Part shown: piece by piece, positions 46,001 to 55,199 of the stretch
Layout of the letters: each line of letters opens with the position of its first letter
How positions within the stretch are numbered: position 1 is the first letter of the stretch
NCBI RefSeq assembly: GCF_040081925.1
Contig: NZ_JBEBMF010000002.1
Coordinates: 1,364,001 to 1,428,000 of the forward strand
Direction: 5' to 3'
Source: Mesorhizobium_K quangtriensis
GTDB taxonomy: Bacteria > Pseudomonadota > Alphaproteobacteria > Rhizobiales > Rhizobiaceae
DNA: 64,000 nucleotides
Made by a program: the position numbers and the translations under genes
Notes under the pieces: model-generated
What the model saw: the letters and a program-made list of their open reading frames with translations, nothing else
Databases searched by the model: none
What the model was told of the DNA's origin: nothing

Positions 46001-47799
46001 CTGTCGAGTTCCATGTCGTGGATGAAAACCGGCCCGTCGGGCGCTCCCTGTACCTCGAAGGTGCGCTCGCTGATCACCCGGAAACCCATGTTCTCCAGCA
46101 CCGGCACCCTGCGCGAGAGCGAAACCGGCCCGGCATGGTGATAGATTTTCAGCGATGCCTGCGCCGGCGTCTGCTCCCCGTGACGATAGTAGTCGATGAT
46201 GATGGGACGGTCCGGTCCCACGACGGCTATCCGCCGCGCATCCGCCAGCGCTTCCGATGCGGTGAAGGAGCCACGATAGCTCACCGGCAGCCGCGCCGCG
46301 ACCGTAAGCAGCGCAAGATCGGCGCCGGCATCGGCGGCCGCCTCGCGCAACGAGTCTTCCCAGGTGCGAGCGATGTCACGGATTGCGTGCTCGATCACGC
46401 GCGGCTCTACTTTCGGCGTCTTGCCGGTCGAGCGCCCGATAATGAAGTGGACACGCGCCAGCCCGCCCTCTGGAAAGGCGGGGTAGTAGGCCGAAACGCG
46501 GCCCTCGAACACGGTCTTCAGATATTGCCCAATCTGCTCGCGGACGATGGAATCGTATCTGTCGCGCGGCACGAACACGATAACCGAGACGAAGCGGTCG
46601 AACTGGTCGACACGGTAGAGCACCCTGACGCGGGGGCGTTCGGTCAGCCCCAGAATCGCGTCCGCATGCTTGCGCAGCAGCGGGACCGAAACCTGGAACA
46701 GCTCGTCGCGCGGATAGCTTTCGAGCACATTGATCAGCGCCTTGCCCGAGTGATCGTCCGGGTTGAAGCCGGACTTGCGGATCACCGCCTCGGCCTTCGA
46801 GCGCAGGTAGGGGATCTTCATGACAGAGCGCGTGTAGGCAGTCGAGGTGAAGAGCCCGACGACGCGCAGTTCGCCCGTGAGCTTGCCTTTCTCATTGAAG
46901 GTCTTGATGCCGATATAGTCGAGATAGGCGCGGCGGTGCACGTGGGACTTGGCGTTGGCCTTGGTGACGATCAACGGCTCCGGGCCATGCAGGAAGGCCC
47001 GGATTTCAGGCGTTGTCGCCTCTCCACCGACCCTTCGCAGGACACGCACGTCAGGGTCAGCCAGTATGCCCAGTCCCGGCGCTTTCGCTCGTGTGAGCGT
47101 GCCGGTCTTCTCGCCGCCCGTGTAATGGAACTCACGCATGCCGAGGAAGGTGAAGTTGTCGTCGCGCAGCCATTCCAGGAACGCGAGCGCCTCGGCAATT
47201 GTGCGCTTGTCCAGCTGCGGCGGCTGATGGCGGTAGTCCGAGATGACGCGCTCCAGCCGCGACAGCATGGGCTTCCAATCGGCAACCGCCGAGCGGACCT
47301 GGGCCAAAACCCTCTGCAGCCGTTGCTTGAGACCGGTCGCATCCTCCTCTGAAAGCGCGCCGACATGGATGTGGATCACCGAAAGACGGTCTACGTCCTT
47401 GACACCGTCGCCGACGATTTCGCTGACGCCCCTCCTGTCATGCCGTACGCCGATCACGGGATGGACGACCAGCGTCGGTTCGCCGGCCGTATCGGACACC
47501 TCGCCGATCACCGAATCGAACAGGAAAGGCATGTTGTCGTTGACCACGGTGATCACGGTCTGTCCTCGTCCTTCGCAAACGATGGCCGGGTCTGTGACTA
47601 TGGAGATGACGCTTTCGCCCTTGCGGTGCGAAAGAACGGCCTTTTCGGCGAGTGCTGCGGCCCGGTCCAGTACGGCCTTTTCATAGGCGGCGACATCCTC
47701 TGCCGGTGCCCTGTCCATCAGATGGATGGAAGACCGGGAGGGTCCTGAGGTCTTACCCTTGCGGGCTACCTTCGCGGATGCTGCGCGCGTGTCGGCCAT
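43039..47799 (-). CDS. NAD-specific glutamate dehydrogenase, large (GDH-180) type
   Basis: A 1586-residue enzyme oxidising glutamate to 2-oxoglutarate and ammonia, mainly catabolic. The N-terminal half carries ACT-like regulatory modules; the catalytic domain lies around residues 750-1250, with GLRWSDRAQDYRTEVLGLVK, GAKGGFYPKR and the nucleotide loop VGDMSGDVFGNGM, followed by a C-terminal helical region. Length matches the Caulobacter/rhizobial L-GDH class. It could supply carbon from the amino acids imported by the transport systems in the window. Confidence 0.95.
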   Translation of the reverse strand: MADTRAASAKVARKGKTSGPSRSSIHLMDRAPAEDVAAYEKAVLDRAAALAEKAVLSHRKGESVISIVTDPAIVCEGRGQTVITVVNDNMPFLFDSVIGEVSDTAGEPTLVVHPVIGVRHDRRGVSEIVGDGVKDVDRLSVIHIHVGALSEEDATGLKQRLQRVLAQVRSAVADWKPMLSRLERVISDYRHQPPQLDKRTIAEALAFLEWLRDDNFTFLGMREFHYTGGEKTGTLTRAKAPGLGILADPDVRVLRRVGGEATTPEIRAFLHGPEPLIVTKANAKSHVHRRAYLDYIGIKTFNEKGKLTGELRVVGLFTSTAYTRSVMKIPYLRSKAEAVIRKSGFNPDDHSGKALINVLESYPRDELFQVSVPLLRKHADAILGLTERPRVRVLYRVDQFDRFVSVIVFVPRDRYDSIVREQIGQYLKTVFEGRVSAYYPAFPEGGLARVHFIIGRSTGKTPKVEPRVIEHAIRDIARTWEDSLREAAADAGADLALLTVAARLPVSYRGSFTASEALADARRIAVVGPDRPIIIDYYRHGEQTPAQASLKIYHHAGPVSLSRRVPVLENMGFRVISERTFEVQGAPDGPVFIHDMELDSAFGAPIDLSDNGKLFEEVFLSVWRREADDDYFNALAQTAGLGAPAIGVLRAYGRYLQQAGIPQSQWIIAGVLNRYPRIAQALYKLFVQRLGPADRKDASVTAKQMKAEIRKSLENVPAIDDDAIIRRYLNLIESTLRTNHFVPDLRAKGQSLAFKLDSRVVDGLPEPTPWREIFVYGPEVEGVHLRFGPVARGGLRWSDRAQDYRTEVLGLVKAQQVKNAVIVPVGAKGGFYPKRSTAGLSRDQIFDAGRAAYINFVSSLLSITDNIEGDHVEPPADVVRRDKDDPYFVVAADKGTATFSDTANAISQKHGFWLDDAFASGGSAGYDHKKMGITAKGAWEAVKRHFREMNRDIQATPFTVAGVGDMSGDVFGNGMMLSEQTRLIAAFDHRDIFIDPDPDPAVSMAERTRLFALPRSSWQDYDKAKLSVGGMIVSRSQKSITLTQAAATAIGLDKTVAQPTEIIKAILKAPIDLLWFGGIGTYIRATGETNQEVGDRANDAVRVTAADIRAKVIGEGANLGVTQRARVEFCLLGGACNSDAIDNSGGVNCSDVEVNIKIALASAIRKETLTRNARDRLLTAMTDEVTHLVLANNYQQTLALSVARKTGMAEFPHHVRFMASLEARDLLNREVENLPSPADLVEREGRREPLTRAELGVLLAYAKIVFFSDIIASDVPDEQHFEQDLSAYFPDRMERKFAGEIASHRLRREIITRVVINDMINRGGPSFVTRLREATGCETREVVRAFAIVRDGFALPALYAEIDALDNRIDGQVQLDLYTSVGRVLFEAVAWDLKNSTGDKALAEQIAALREARRVLEPKLHLLLPKFPKERLAARRLGLVESGVPERLAARLALLDASELIPDIARVASDAGADLIDSAKAFFAVTHAFRVGRIEAAASSIEPSDYYEDMALSRAGDTIDAARRGIAVAALSGHGKQADPVASWLEAGGERVARTRERLQALTEGGEITVSRLSVAAGLMSDLANA

Positions 47800-47915
47800 G
47801 GCGTCGAATCCCTCCCTCGAAGCATGCTTTTGCGACTATGGTAGCAGAAGGCTACAGTTTGGCGACCATCTGCCGCCGTTTCACATGCCGACATGACGTG
47901 AAGGAGATGCGACTG

Positions 47916-48530
47916 TCAGGGCCGCGTCGCGATCGCCGCCGCCGCTCCGGCCATAGTTCCGGCACTTACCCGGTTGGCTATGCGCATGGCGCGCTCGCTC
48001 TTCAGCAGCCGCCGCGCCTGCGCTGCAGCGATGACCCAGGTCAGGTCGATGGCGATAAGCACCAGCGCCATTGTGAGCGTCAGCTCGACCCAACCGAGAA
48101 TCGTTACGGAGCCGAGGTCGATTATGGTCGGCAGGAGCGCCAAATAGAACATCATGATCTTCGGATTGCCGAGCGTGACGGCCATGCCAGCGAGGAAAAG
48201 CTTTGCCGGCGAATCTTCGCGCGGCATGGCGCCATCCCGAACCACGACCGGCGCAGTCCACATCTTCCATGCAAGCCGGGCCAAATAGGCGACCCCGACC
48301 CATTTCACGACGACGAAAGCGAGGTGGAAGGTCTGCGCGACAAACGCGAGCCCGAACACGGCCATTGAAAGCCATATCGCTTCGCCGATCCACATGGCAG
48401 CCAGAAACGAAAAGACATCGCGGAAGCCCTTCGCGATGACGCGCGACACAAGGGCCGCAATCGATGGGCCGGGCGATCCTGCGGCCACGATAAGCGCGCC
48501 GGCAAAGATCAGAAGCGATGTCAGGTCCAT
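47916..48530 (-). CDS. LysE-family exporter
   Basis: A 204-residue membrane protein with six hydrophobic segments, AAGSPGPSIAALVSRVIAKG and the LGNPKIMMFYLALLP segment of the LysE/RhtB family. GGGGAGGAA before the ATG fixes the start and rules out a 44-codon upstream extension. Not close to the LysE protein at 34.8 kb in detail. Followed on the same strand by the gdh promoter region. Confidence 0.9.
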   Translation of the reverse strand: MDLTSLLIFAGALIVAAGSPGPSIAALVSRVIAKGFRDVFSFLAAMWIGEAIWLSMAVFGLAFVAQTFHLAFVVVKWVGVAYLARLAWKMWTAPVVVRDGAMPREDSPAKLFLAGMAVTLGNPKIMMFYLALLPTIIDLGSVTILGWVELTLTMALVLIAIDLTWVIAAAQARRLLKSERAMRIANRVSAGTMAGAAAAIATRP

Positions 48531-48598
48531 CGGATTTCCTCCCCAAAGATCATAACCACTTTGTTTGACCCAGCCAAATGGCTGACCAAGCCCCTCGA

Positions 48599-49510
48599 TC
48601 AGATGGCGGCCACCTCGATGGGTTCGGCGAGCTTGGGCTTCGAGCGGGATGCTAGCAGGCACCCGAGGGTGATCAACACCGCGCCGGCAACTGTAGACGC
48701 GCCCACAGCCTCATCGAAAAAGAACCATCCGAGCAGGATCGCCCAGACGAATGCCGAATATTCCGTCGGTATCAAATATTGAGCCTCGGTGCGGCCGTAG
48801 GCCCAGCTCAACATGGCATGCCCTCCGAGAGCCAGCACTGTCACGCCGATGATCGGCGCCCACTGGTCCGGGGCTGGCCACAGACCAAACCAGGGCGCCG
48901 CCGCACCTAGCAGGACCAACGCAACCAGATTCGTGAAAAACACGACTTCCAACGGCTTCGCGACAAGCGACTGACGGCGGGTCAGCACCAGATTATAGGC
49001 ATAGAAGAAAGCGGAAGCGAGGATTGCGACCACCCCAAGCAGGGCGTCAGGCGCGTAGTTGCCTGCGCCAAACCTGCCGAACAGGATAATCACCACCCCG
49101 ACCATGCCGATGATGGACGCCAGGATGACGGACCGGCCAATTCGCTCGCCCAACATGATGGCGGCCATGAAAAGCGCCACCAGCGGCGCGACGAAAGACA
49201 ATGCAATCGCTTCGGCGAGCGGAAGGCGGCCGACTCCCCAGAAGAACAGCAACCCGACGAAACACATGACGATGCCGCGTTGAATATGGAGCCGCAGGGC
49301 ATTTGCATCGGGGCGCGTTTGTTTAGTTGCCTTCCATGCTGTTCCCGCCGCGATGCTGGCGAAGACACTGCGCCACAGAAGCGCGTTATAGGCGCCGATC
49401 GTCAGGACCAGACCCTTGACTGCCGCGTCCATTGCCGAAAGCAGGAAGACGCCAGCGAGGCAGACAAGGATGGGTAACAAGGGGGATGTGCTGTTTCTGA
49501 TGTTCGACAC
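48599..49510 (-). CDS. EamA/DMT-family transporter
   Basis: A transporter of about 303 residues with ten hydrophobic segments in two EamA repeats; LLWRSVFASIAAG and LPLAEAIALSFVAPL mark the first. No ATG exists before the first helix; a GTG at VSNIRNST is used, and a GTG 17 codons earlier is the alternative. Neither has a clear ribosome site. Likely exports a metabolite; substrate unknown. Confidence 0.85.
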   Translation of the reverse strand: MSNIRNSTSPLLPILVCLAGVFLLSAMDAAVKGLVLTIGAYNALLWRSVFASIAAGTAWKATKQTRPDANALRLHIQRGIVMCFVGLLFFWGVGRLPLAEAIALSFVAPLVALFMAAIMLGERIGRSVILASIIGMVGVVIILFGRFGAGNYAPDALLGVVAILASAFFYAYNLVLTRRQSLVAKPLEVVFFTNLVALVLLGAAAPWFGLWPAPDQWAPIIGVTVLALGGHAMLSWAYGRTEAQYLIPTEYSAFVWAILLGWFFFDEAVGASTVAGAVLITLGCLLASRSKPKLAEPIEVAAI

Positions 49511-49606
49511 GGGCTCGATCCGGCGGGAGTTCGCGGTTAGATCGAACCGACGTGAACACACAGATACAGGCCGGCCTATTTTCCGGTCCAGCGCAAGCGC
49601 CAGTGG

Positions 49607-49966
49607 CTACTTGATCACGCGAAGCACGGGCAACCGCCGTCTTGGGGCGTACGGACTGTCCGGATTGACGTCCAGGTCGACATCCTTCACGCAACTTTGG
49701 GTATTCCCGTGACGCTCGCCCATACGCCATGGCCTTTCGACGATTTCTGCCTTCTCTACCTCTGAAAGCGTCAGGCATTTCCATCGACCGCTTACCGCGC
49801 CGCTGCTACTGGAACCGGCGAACTGCCAGACGAGCGCCTTTTCGACGCTGCCCGAGTGACCAAGGATGACGGGGCAGATCGCGCGTGGATGCCCTTGGTA
49901 ACGGCAGGCGATCGGCCTGCGCTTCGCCATCGCCCGCTCGAAGAGCTGGTAGGTGTTGCTTGGCAT
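49607..49966 (-). CDS. Small conserved-looking protein, WYL-like
   Basis: A 119-residue soluble protein. The segments RRPIACRYQGHPRAICP, LGHSGSVEKALVWQFAGSSSSG, RWKCLTLSEV and the ending D-V-D-L-D-V-N-P suggest a WYL-domain-like fold without a DNA-binding part; this is pattern recognition, not a secure assignment. The ATG has GGAG nine bases upstream, but that GGAG is the 3' arm of the typA terminator. Confidence 0.6.
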   Translation of the reverse strand: MPSNTYQLFERAMAKRRPIACRYQGHPRAICPVILGHSGSVEKALVWQFAGSSSSGAVSGRWKCLTLSEVEKAEIVERPWRMGERHGNTQSCVKDVDLDVNPDSPYAPRRRLPVLRVIK

Positions 49967-50003
49967 GAAAAAAACTCCGCTCGGCACAAGCCAAACGGAG
50001 TTT
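49967..50003 (-). terminator. Intrinsic terminator of typA
   Basis: On the minus strand AAACTCCG and CGGAGTTT pair around a 16-base loop, followed by TTTT. The 3' arm and U-tract touch the ATG of the next gene. Confidence 0.7.
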
Positions 50004-50040
50004 AGTTAAGAGGCGTTCCTGCGGAAGCCCGAGGAAAAGC

Positions 50041-51870
50041 TTAGGCCGCGCCAGCGAGCTTCTGCTTTTCGAAGCGCTTGCGGTCGTTCGGATCCAGATA
50101 GAGCTTGCGCAGCCGGATCGTCTTCGGTGTCACTTCCATCAGCTCGTCGTCCTGGATCCACGACAGGGCGCGGTCGAGGGTCATGCGGATCGGCGGGGTC
50201 AGCTTCACGGCTTCGTCCTTGCCGGCGGCGCGGATGTTGGTGAGCTGCTTGCCCTTCAGCACGTTGACCTCGAGGTCGTTGTCGCGGCTATGGATGCCGA
50301 TGATCATGCCCTGATAAACCTTCTCGCCCGGCTCGATGATCATCGGGCCGCGATCTTCAAGGTTGAACATGGCGTAAGCGACGGCTTCGCCCGAGGCATT
50401 GGAGAGCAGAACGCCGTTTGTACGACCGGCGATCACACCCCTGAACGGCTGGTAGTCGTGGAACAGACGGTTCATGACGGCGGTGCCGCGCGTGTCGGTC
50501 AGAAGTTCCGACTGATAGCCGATCAGGCCGCGGGTCGGAGCGTAGAAACGGAGGCGCTGGCGATTGCCGCCGGACGGACGCAGTTCGACCATCTCGGCCT
50601 TTCGCTCGGACATCTTCTGCACGACGATGCCGGAGTGCTCCTCGTCGACGTCGATGACGACTTCCTCGATCGGCTCCATCATCTGGCCGGTGGTCTCGTC
50701 CTTATGCATGACGACGCGCGGACGCGAGACGGCGAGTTCAAAGCCCTCGCGACGCATGGTCTCGATCAGCACGGCGAGCTGCAATTCGCCGCGGCCGGAC
50801 ACGTAGAAGGAGTCCTTGCCCTCGGCTTCCTCGATCTTCAGCGCGACGTTGCCTTCGGCTTCCTTGAACAGCCGGTCGCGGATGACGCGGCTGGTGACCT
50901 TGTCGCCCTCGGTGCCGGCGAGCGGGCTGTCGTTGACGATGAAGGACATGGTGACCGTCGGCGGGTCGATCGGCTGCGCCTTCATAGCCTCCGTGACAGC
51001 CGGATCGCAAAACGTGTCGGCGACGGTGCCCTTGGAGAGGCCGGCGATGGCGACGATGTCGCCTGCCTGCGCATCCTCGATGGGCTGCCGCTCAATGCCA
51101 CGGAAGGCGAGGATCTTGGAGATGCGGCCGGTTTCGATGGTCTTGCCGTCCTGCCCGAGAACCTTGACCGCCTGGTTCGGCTTGACCGAACCAGAGGCGA
51201 TACGCCCGGTGATGATGCGGCCGAGGAACGGATTGGCCTCGAGAATGGTACCGATCATGCGGAACGGGCCTTCCTCCACAGTCGGCTCGGGAACGTGCTT
51301 CAGCACGAGGTCGAGCAGCGGTGCGAGACCCTCGTCCTTGGGACCCTCCGGATTGACGTTCATCCAGCCATCGCGGCCCGAACCGTAAAGGATCGGGAAG
51401 TCGAGCTGATCGTCGGTCGCGTCGAGATTGGCGAAGAGGTCGAACACCTCGTTTATGACTTCGACATGGCGGCCGTCGGGACGGTCGATCTTGTTGATCG
51501 CAACGATCGGCTTCAGGCCGACCTTGAGCGCCTTTCCGACCACGAACTTGGTCTGCGGCATCGGGCCTTCCGAAGCGTCGACGAGCACGATGGCGCCGTC
51601 CACCATGGAGAGGATGCGCTCGACTTCGCCGCCGAAGTCGGCGTGGCCGGGGGTGTCGACGATGTTGATGCGGGTGTTCTTCCAGACAATCGACGTAGCC
51701 TTGGCGAGGATCGTGATGCCACGTTCCTTCTCGAGGTCGTTTGAATCCATGACGCGCTCGGCGACGCGCTGGTTCTCACGGAAGGAGCCGGACTGTTTCA
51801 GGAGCTGGTCGACGAGTGTAGTCTTGCCATGGTCGACATGCGCGATGATCGCGATGTTGCGAAGTTTCAT
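50041..51870 (-). CDS. typA: Ribosome-associated GTPase TypA/BipA
   Basis: A 609-residue translational GTPase needed for ribosome assembly and stress or cold adaptation. GTPase motifs AHVDHGKTT, RGITI, DTPGHADFGGEVER and NKIDRPDGR are intact; EF-G-like domains follow, and the C-terminal domain with PIRMTLDRALSWIQDDELMEVTP is TypA-specific. ATG before KLRNIAI is used; a 9-codon extension is less likely. Confidence 0.96.
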   Translation of the reverse strand: MKLRNIAIIAHVDHGKTTLVDQLLKQSGSFRENQRVAERVMDSNDLEKERGITILAKATSIVWKNTRINIVDTPGHADFGGEVERILSMVDGAIVLVDASEGPMPQTKFVVGKALKVGLKPIVAINKIDRPDGRHVEVINEVFDLFANLDATDDQLDFPILYGSGRDGWMNVNPEGPKDEGLAPLLDLVLKHVPEPTVEEGPFRMIGTILEANPFLGRIITGRIASGSVKPNQAVKVLGQDGKTIETGRISKILAFRGIERQPIEDAQAGDIVAIAGLSKGTVADTFCDPAVTEAMKAQPIDPPTVTMSFIVNDSPLAGTEGDKVTSRVIRDRLFKEAEGNVALKIEEAEGKDSFYVSGRGELQLAVLIETMRREGFELAVSRPRVVMHKDETTGQMMEPIEEVVIDVDEEHSGIVVQKMSERKAEMVELRPSGGNRQRLRFYAPTRGLIGYQSELLTDTRGTAVMNRLFHDYQPFRGVIAGRTNGVLLSNASGEAVAYAMFNLEDRGPMIIEPGEKVYQGMIIGIHSRDNDLEVNVLKGKQLTNIRAAGKDEAVKLTPPIRMTLDRALSWIQDDELMEVTPKTIRLRKLYLDPNDRKRFEKQKLAGAA

Positions 51871-52051
51871 GATCGTATCTCGGGAGTGGGGCGGCACGCG
51901 GATACCGGCGCCGCAACTTCAGTTGCGCGGCTCATACAGGTTTTTTCGCAGTTGCGAAAGGGGGCTATTGGTTACCGAAAATTAGGGATCTGGGCCGACA
52001 ATTAAAAGTGTAACAAGGCGGATCGATTCCCCGCCAGAAAAGTTAACGGCC

Positions 52052-52333
52052 ATGAACACGGCTTTTTCTCGCGTTTTCCGAAGCACAGTCGCAACCGCGT
52101 CGGTAGCACTCCTGCTAGCAGCAGGTGTTGCCCACTCGACCGGGACGCGCCAGATCGAAGGGCCGGCTTTGCCTCAGTCGGCTGCGGAAGAAGCTTTTCC
52201 TGACGCGGCGTTCGGCGTCGATCACATGGTGACCGGCCCGACTTCGCCCGAATTCAAGCGTCAGCAAGCTGACGCAGGCTGCGATCAGGCCATTTGGCCG
52301 GATGTACCCCTGACCTGCTATCCCAAGCGCTGA
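52052..52333 (+). CDS. Small secreted protein, unknown function
   Basis: A 93-residue protein with a signal peptide (FRSTVATASVALLLAAGVAHS) and a mature part ending CDQAIWPDVPLTCYPKR, where two cysteines may form a disulfide. No family recognised. Divergent from typA and convergent with the M3 peptidase. Confidence 0.6.
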   Translation: MNTAFSRVFRSTVATASVALLLAAGVAHSTGTRQIEGPALPQSAAEEAFPDAAFGVDHMVTGPTSPEFKRQQADAGCDQAIWPDVPLTCYPKR

Positions 52334-52364
52334 AGCAAACTCGTGGAACGTGACTGCTTGGCGG

Positions 52365-54413
52365 TCAGGCTAGGCCGCGCTTGGCCATCATCGCGTCTGG
52401 CGTCGGCATCTTGCCCCGAAATTCCGTGTAGAGCGCTTCCGGGTCGGCCGAGCCGCCAGCGGAATAGATATGCTTCTTCAGCTTCGCTGCCATCTCGGGA
52501 TTGAAGGCGTCGCCGGCTTCCTCGAACGCGGAAAAGGCGTCGGCGTCGAGCACTTCCGACCACATGTAGGAATAGTAGCCGGCCGAATAGCCGTCGCCTG
52601 AGAAGACATGAGAGAAATGCGGCGTTCGGTGCCGCATGACGATGGCATCCGGCATGCCAAGCTTTTTCAGGGTCTCGGCTTCGAAAGCCTGTGGATCGGC
52701 GGGCGCATCCTTTTGTGAATGATAGGCCATGTCGACAAGCGCGGACGATGTGAATTCTACCGTCCGGAAGCCGGCGTCGAACGTGCTGGCAGCCAGCATC
52801 TTGTCGAGCAGGGCCTGCGGCATGGCCTCTCCCGTTTTGTAGTGGCGCGCGAATTTTTCGAGCACGGCCGGAACGGTCAGCCAATGTTCGTAGAGCTGCG
52901 ATGGCAGTTCCACGAAGTCGCGCGAAACGGACGTGCCGGACTGGGATGGCCAGTATGCTTCCGTCAGCAGGCCATGCAGCGCATGGCCGAATTCATGGAA
53001 CAGCGTCTTTGCTTCGTCGAGCGACAACAGCGCCGGCTCGCCAGCCGGCGGTTTGGCGAAATTCATGATGTTGTAGATGAACGGACTGGACCCGTGACCG
53101 AGCCGGTAGCCTGACTGGAGCGAACTCATCCATGCGCCCGAACGCTTGGAAGGCCGGGCGAAATAGTCGGCGAGGAACAGGCCGCGACGCGATCCGTCGG
53201 CGTTCAGGACCTCGAAAAGACGCGCATCGGGGTGCCAGGCGGGTACGCCCTGCTTTTCGGAGAAGGTGACGCCGAATAGGCGCGTCGCGACATCGAAGCA
53301 GGCGGCGATGATCTGTTCGAGCTGAAGGTAGGGCTTCAGCTCGGCTTCGTCGAAGGCGTATCTTTCGGCGCGCAGCTTCTCCTGGTAGAAGCGCCAATCC
53401 CAGGCTGCCAGCTTCTCGTTGCTGCCCGCGGCCGCTGCGAGACGCTGTAGTTCGGCTTCGTCGGCTGCGGCCTTTTCCCGCGCCTTTTCCCAGACGGGTT
53501 CGAGAAGTTCGAACACCGCCTTCGGCGTCTTGGCCATCGTGTCGTCGAGCTTGAGCGCCGCGAAACTTTCGTAGCCGAGCAGCTTCGCCTTTTCGGCGCG
53601 CAGGGCCAGCATCTTCTTCACGACGGGGGCGTTGTCGGTCTCGCCACCGGTTTCGCCGCGACTGATAAAAGCCTTGAAGGCTTTTTCGCGCAGGTCGCGC
53701 CGTTCGGAGAAGGTGGTGAAGGGCTCGTAGATCGAACGCGACAGTGTGACCGCATACTCGCCCTTTCGGCCACGGGATTCCGCTGCGCCAGCCATCGCGC
53801 TTTTCAGGAATTCGGGCAGACCTGCAAGATCGTCCGCGCCGAGGAACATCACCCATTCCTTTTCGTCCGCCAGCACATTCTGGCTGAAGGTAGTGCCGAG
53901 CGAGGACAATTCCTCGTTGACCGCCGCAAGCCGCTTCTTGCCATGGGCGTCGAGCTTCGCGCCCGACTTCACAAAGCCTTTCCAGCTCTTTTCCACCAGC
54001 CGCAACGTCTCGGGGTCGAGGCCGAGCGAGGACCGCCGCTGGTAGAGGTCGTCGATGCGCGCGAACAGCTTCTCGTTCATCGAGATCGCCGAATAGTGCC
54101 GCGACATTTTCGGGGCGATCTCGCGTTCCATCGCCTGGATGGTGTCGTTGGTGTTGGCACCGGTCTTGCACCAGAAGATCGCCGACACACGGTCCAGCGG
54201 GTCGCCGGACAGCTCCATAGCCGCAAAGGTGTTGTCGACTGTCGGGACCTCGGGATTGTCGGCTATCGCGTCGATGTCGGCTTGGTGCGCAGCCAGTGCG
54301 GCGTCGAAAACCGGTCCGAAATCGGCGTCGTCGATGCGCGAAAAGTCCGGCAGACCAAGGGGGCCGTCCCAATGCGTGAGCGGATGGCGATCGAGATCGA
54401 CGGGCTTTGTCAT
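52365..54413 (-). CDS. M3-family oligopeptidase (OpdA/Dcp type)
   Basis: A 682-residue cytosolic zinc peptidase that degrades short peptides. The zinc site is HEFGHALHG with the third ligand Glu downstream (SRDFVELPSQLYEHW). Length fits oligopeptidase A or peptidyl-dipeptidase Dcp; the two cannot be separated here. Intact N-terminal helical cap. Confidence 0.93.
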   Translation of the reverse strand: MTKPVDLDRHPLTHWDGPLGLPDFSRIDDADFGPVFDAALAAHQADIDAIADNPEVPTVDNTFAAMELSGDPLDRVSAIFWCKTGANTNDTIQAMEREIAPKMSRHYSAISMNEKLFARIDDLYQRRSSLGLDPETLRLVEKSWKGFVKSGAKLDAHGKKRLAAVNEELSSLGTTFSQNVLADEKEWVMFLGADDLAGLPEFLKSAMAGAAESRGRKGEYAVTLSRSIYEPFTTFSERRDLREKAFKAFISRGETGGETDNAPVVKKMLALRAEKAKLLGYESFAALKLDDTMAKTPKAVFELLEPVWEKAREKAAADEAELQRLAAAAGSNEKLAAWDWRFYQEKLRAERYAFDEAELKPYLQLEQIIAACFDVATRLFGVTFSEKQGVPAWHPDARLFEVLNADGSRRGLFLADYFARPSKRSGAWMSSLQSGYRLGHGSSPFIYNIMNFAKPPAGEPALLSLDEAKTLFHEFGHALHGLLTEAYWPSQSGTSVSRDFVELPSQLYEHWLTVPAVLEKFARHYKTGEAMPQALLDKMLAASTFDAGFRTVEFTSSALVDMAYHSQKDAPADPQAFEAETLKKLGMPDAIVMRHRTPHFSHVFSGDGYSAGYYSYMWSEVLDADAFSAFEEAGDAFNPEMAAKLKKHIYSAGGSADPEALYTEFRGKMPTPDAMMAKRGLA

Positions 54414-54491
54414 GAAAATTTCCTACAGGTGGGTCTTGGGCGATGTAGGTGCGGCTTCGCTGTACCGCAACGCGATGCGCCGCGTCGTCGA

Positions 54492-55139
54492 TCAGATCGC
54501 CGGGTCAGGACGCTCGAAATCGCCGGTGTCGCGGTTCATGACCCACAATTCGCCGGTCGAGATGTCGAACCACGCGCCGGAAATCGTCAGCCTCTCCTTG
54601 CCCTCGAGAATCTTCACGCAGGGAAAGGTGCGCAAATTGGCGATCGAATAGCGGATGGAAATGCGCTCCAGCGCCGTCTGGCGCTCGGAGGCCGTCATCA
54701 GGGTGGAGCCTGCGACGGTTTCCGCAGCTGGGGCAATCAGGCTCATCCACTTGCCGATGAAGTCACCCGGCGAAAGCGGTGTGGCTGAGGTGTTCAGCGC
54801 CGCCCCGATGCCGCCGCAGCGACCGTGGCCGAGGACGACGATGTGCTTCACCTTCAGGCTCTGGACAGCGAATTCCAGCGCGGCCGAAGTCGAATGATGG
54901 CGCCCGTCCGGCTCGTAGGGGGGCACCAGATTGGCGACGTTGCGGACGACAAAAAGCTCGCCCGGCCCGGCATCGAAGATCGACTCCGGCGCGGCGCGGG
55001 AATCACAACAGGCGATCACCATCGTTTCGGGAGACTGTCCGTCCCGCGCGAGCGCGCGGTAGCGATCGCTTTCGGAAGCGTAGCGGCCGCTCATGAAATT
55101 GCGGTAGCCGGCGATTAGATGTTCAGGAAGATGGACCAT
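54492..55139 (-). CDS. Beta-class carbonic anhydrase
   Basis: A 215-residue zinc enzyme interconverting CO2 and bicarbonate. Zinc and dyad residues are in ACCDSRAAPE (Cys, Asp, Arg) and VVLGHGRCGG (His, Cys). Standalone between the peptidase and pyridoxal kinase genes. Confidence 0.93.
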   Translation of the reverse strand: MVHLPEHLIAGYRNFMSGRYASESDRYRALARDGQSPETMVIACCDSRAAPESIFDAGPGELFVVRNVANLVPPYEPDGRHHSTSAALEFAVQSLKVKHIVVLGHGRCGGIGAALNTSATPLSPGDFIGKWMSLIAPAAETVAGSTLMTASERQTALERISIRYSIANLRTFPCVKILEGKERLTISGAWFDISTGELWVMNRDTGDFERPDPAI

Positions 55140-55199
55140 GGGCAGACATTAACGGCATTTTTTTGCACTGCAACGTGGGTTAGTCAGCTAAAGCAACGA

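Noticed and set aside
46018..47352. Long plus-strand open frames opposite the NAD-GDH gene, including one of 444 codons.
   Set aside because: They are complementary to a well-conserved protein and show no family motif.
50290..51744. A 484-codon open frame on the plus strand.
   Set aside because: Antisense shadow of typA; low-complexity Asp/His/Gly-rich translation without a ribosome site.
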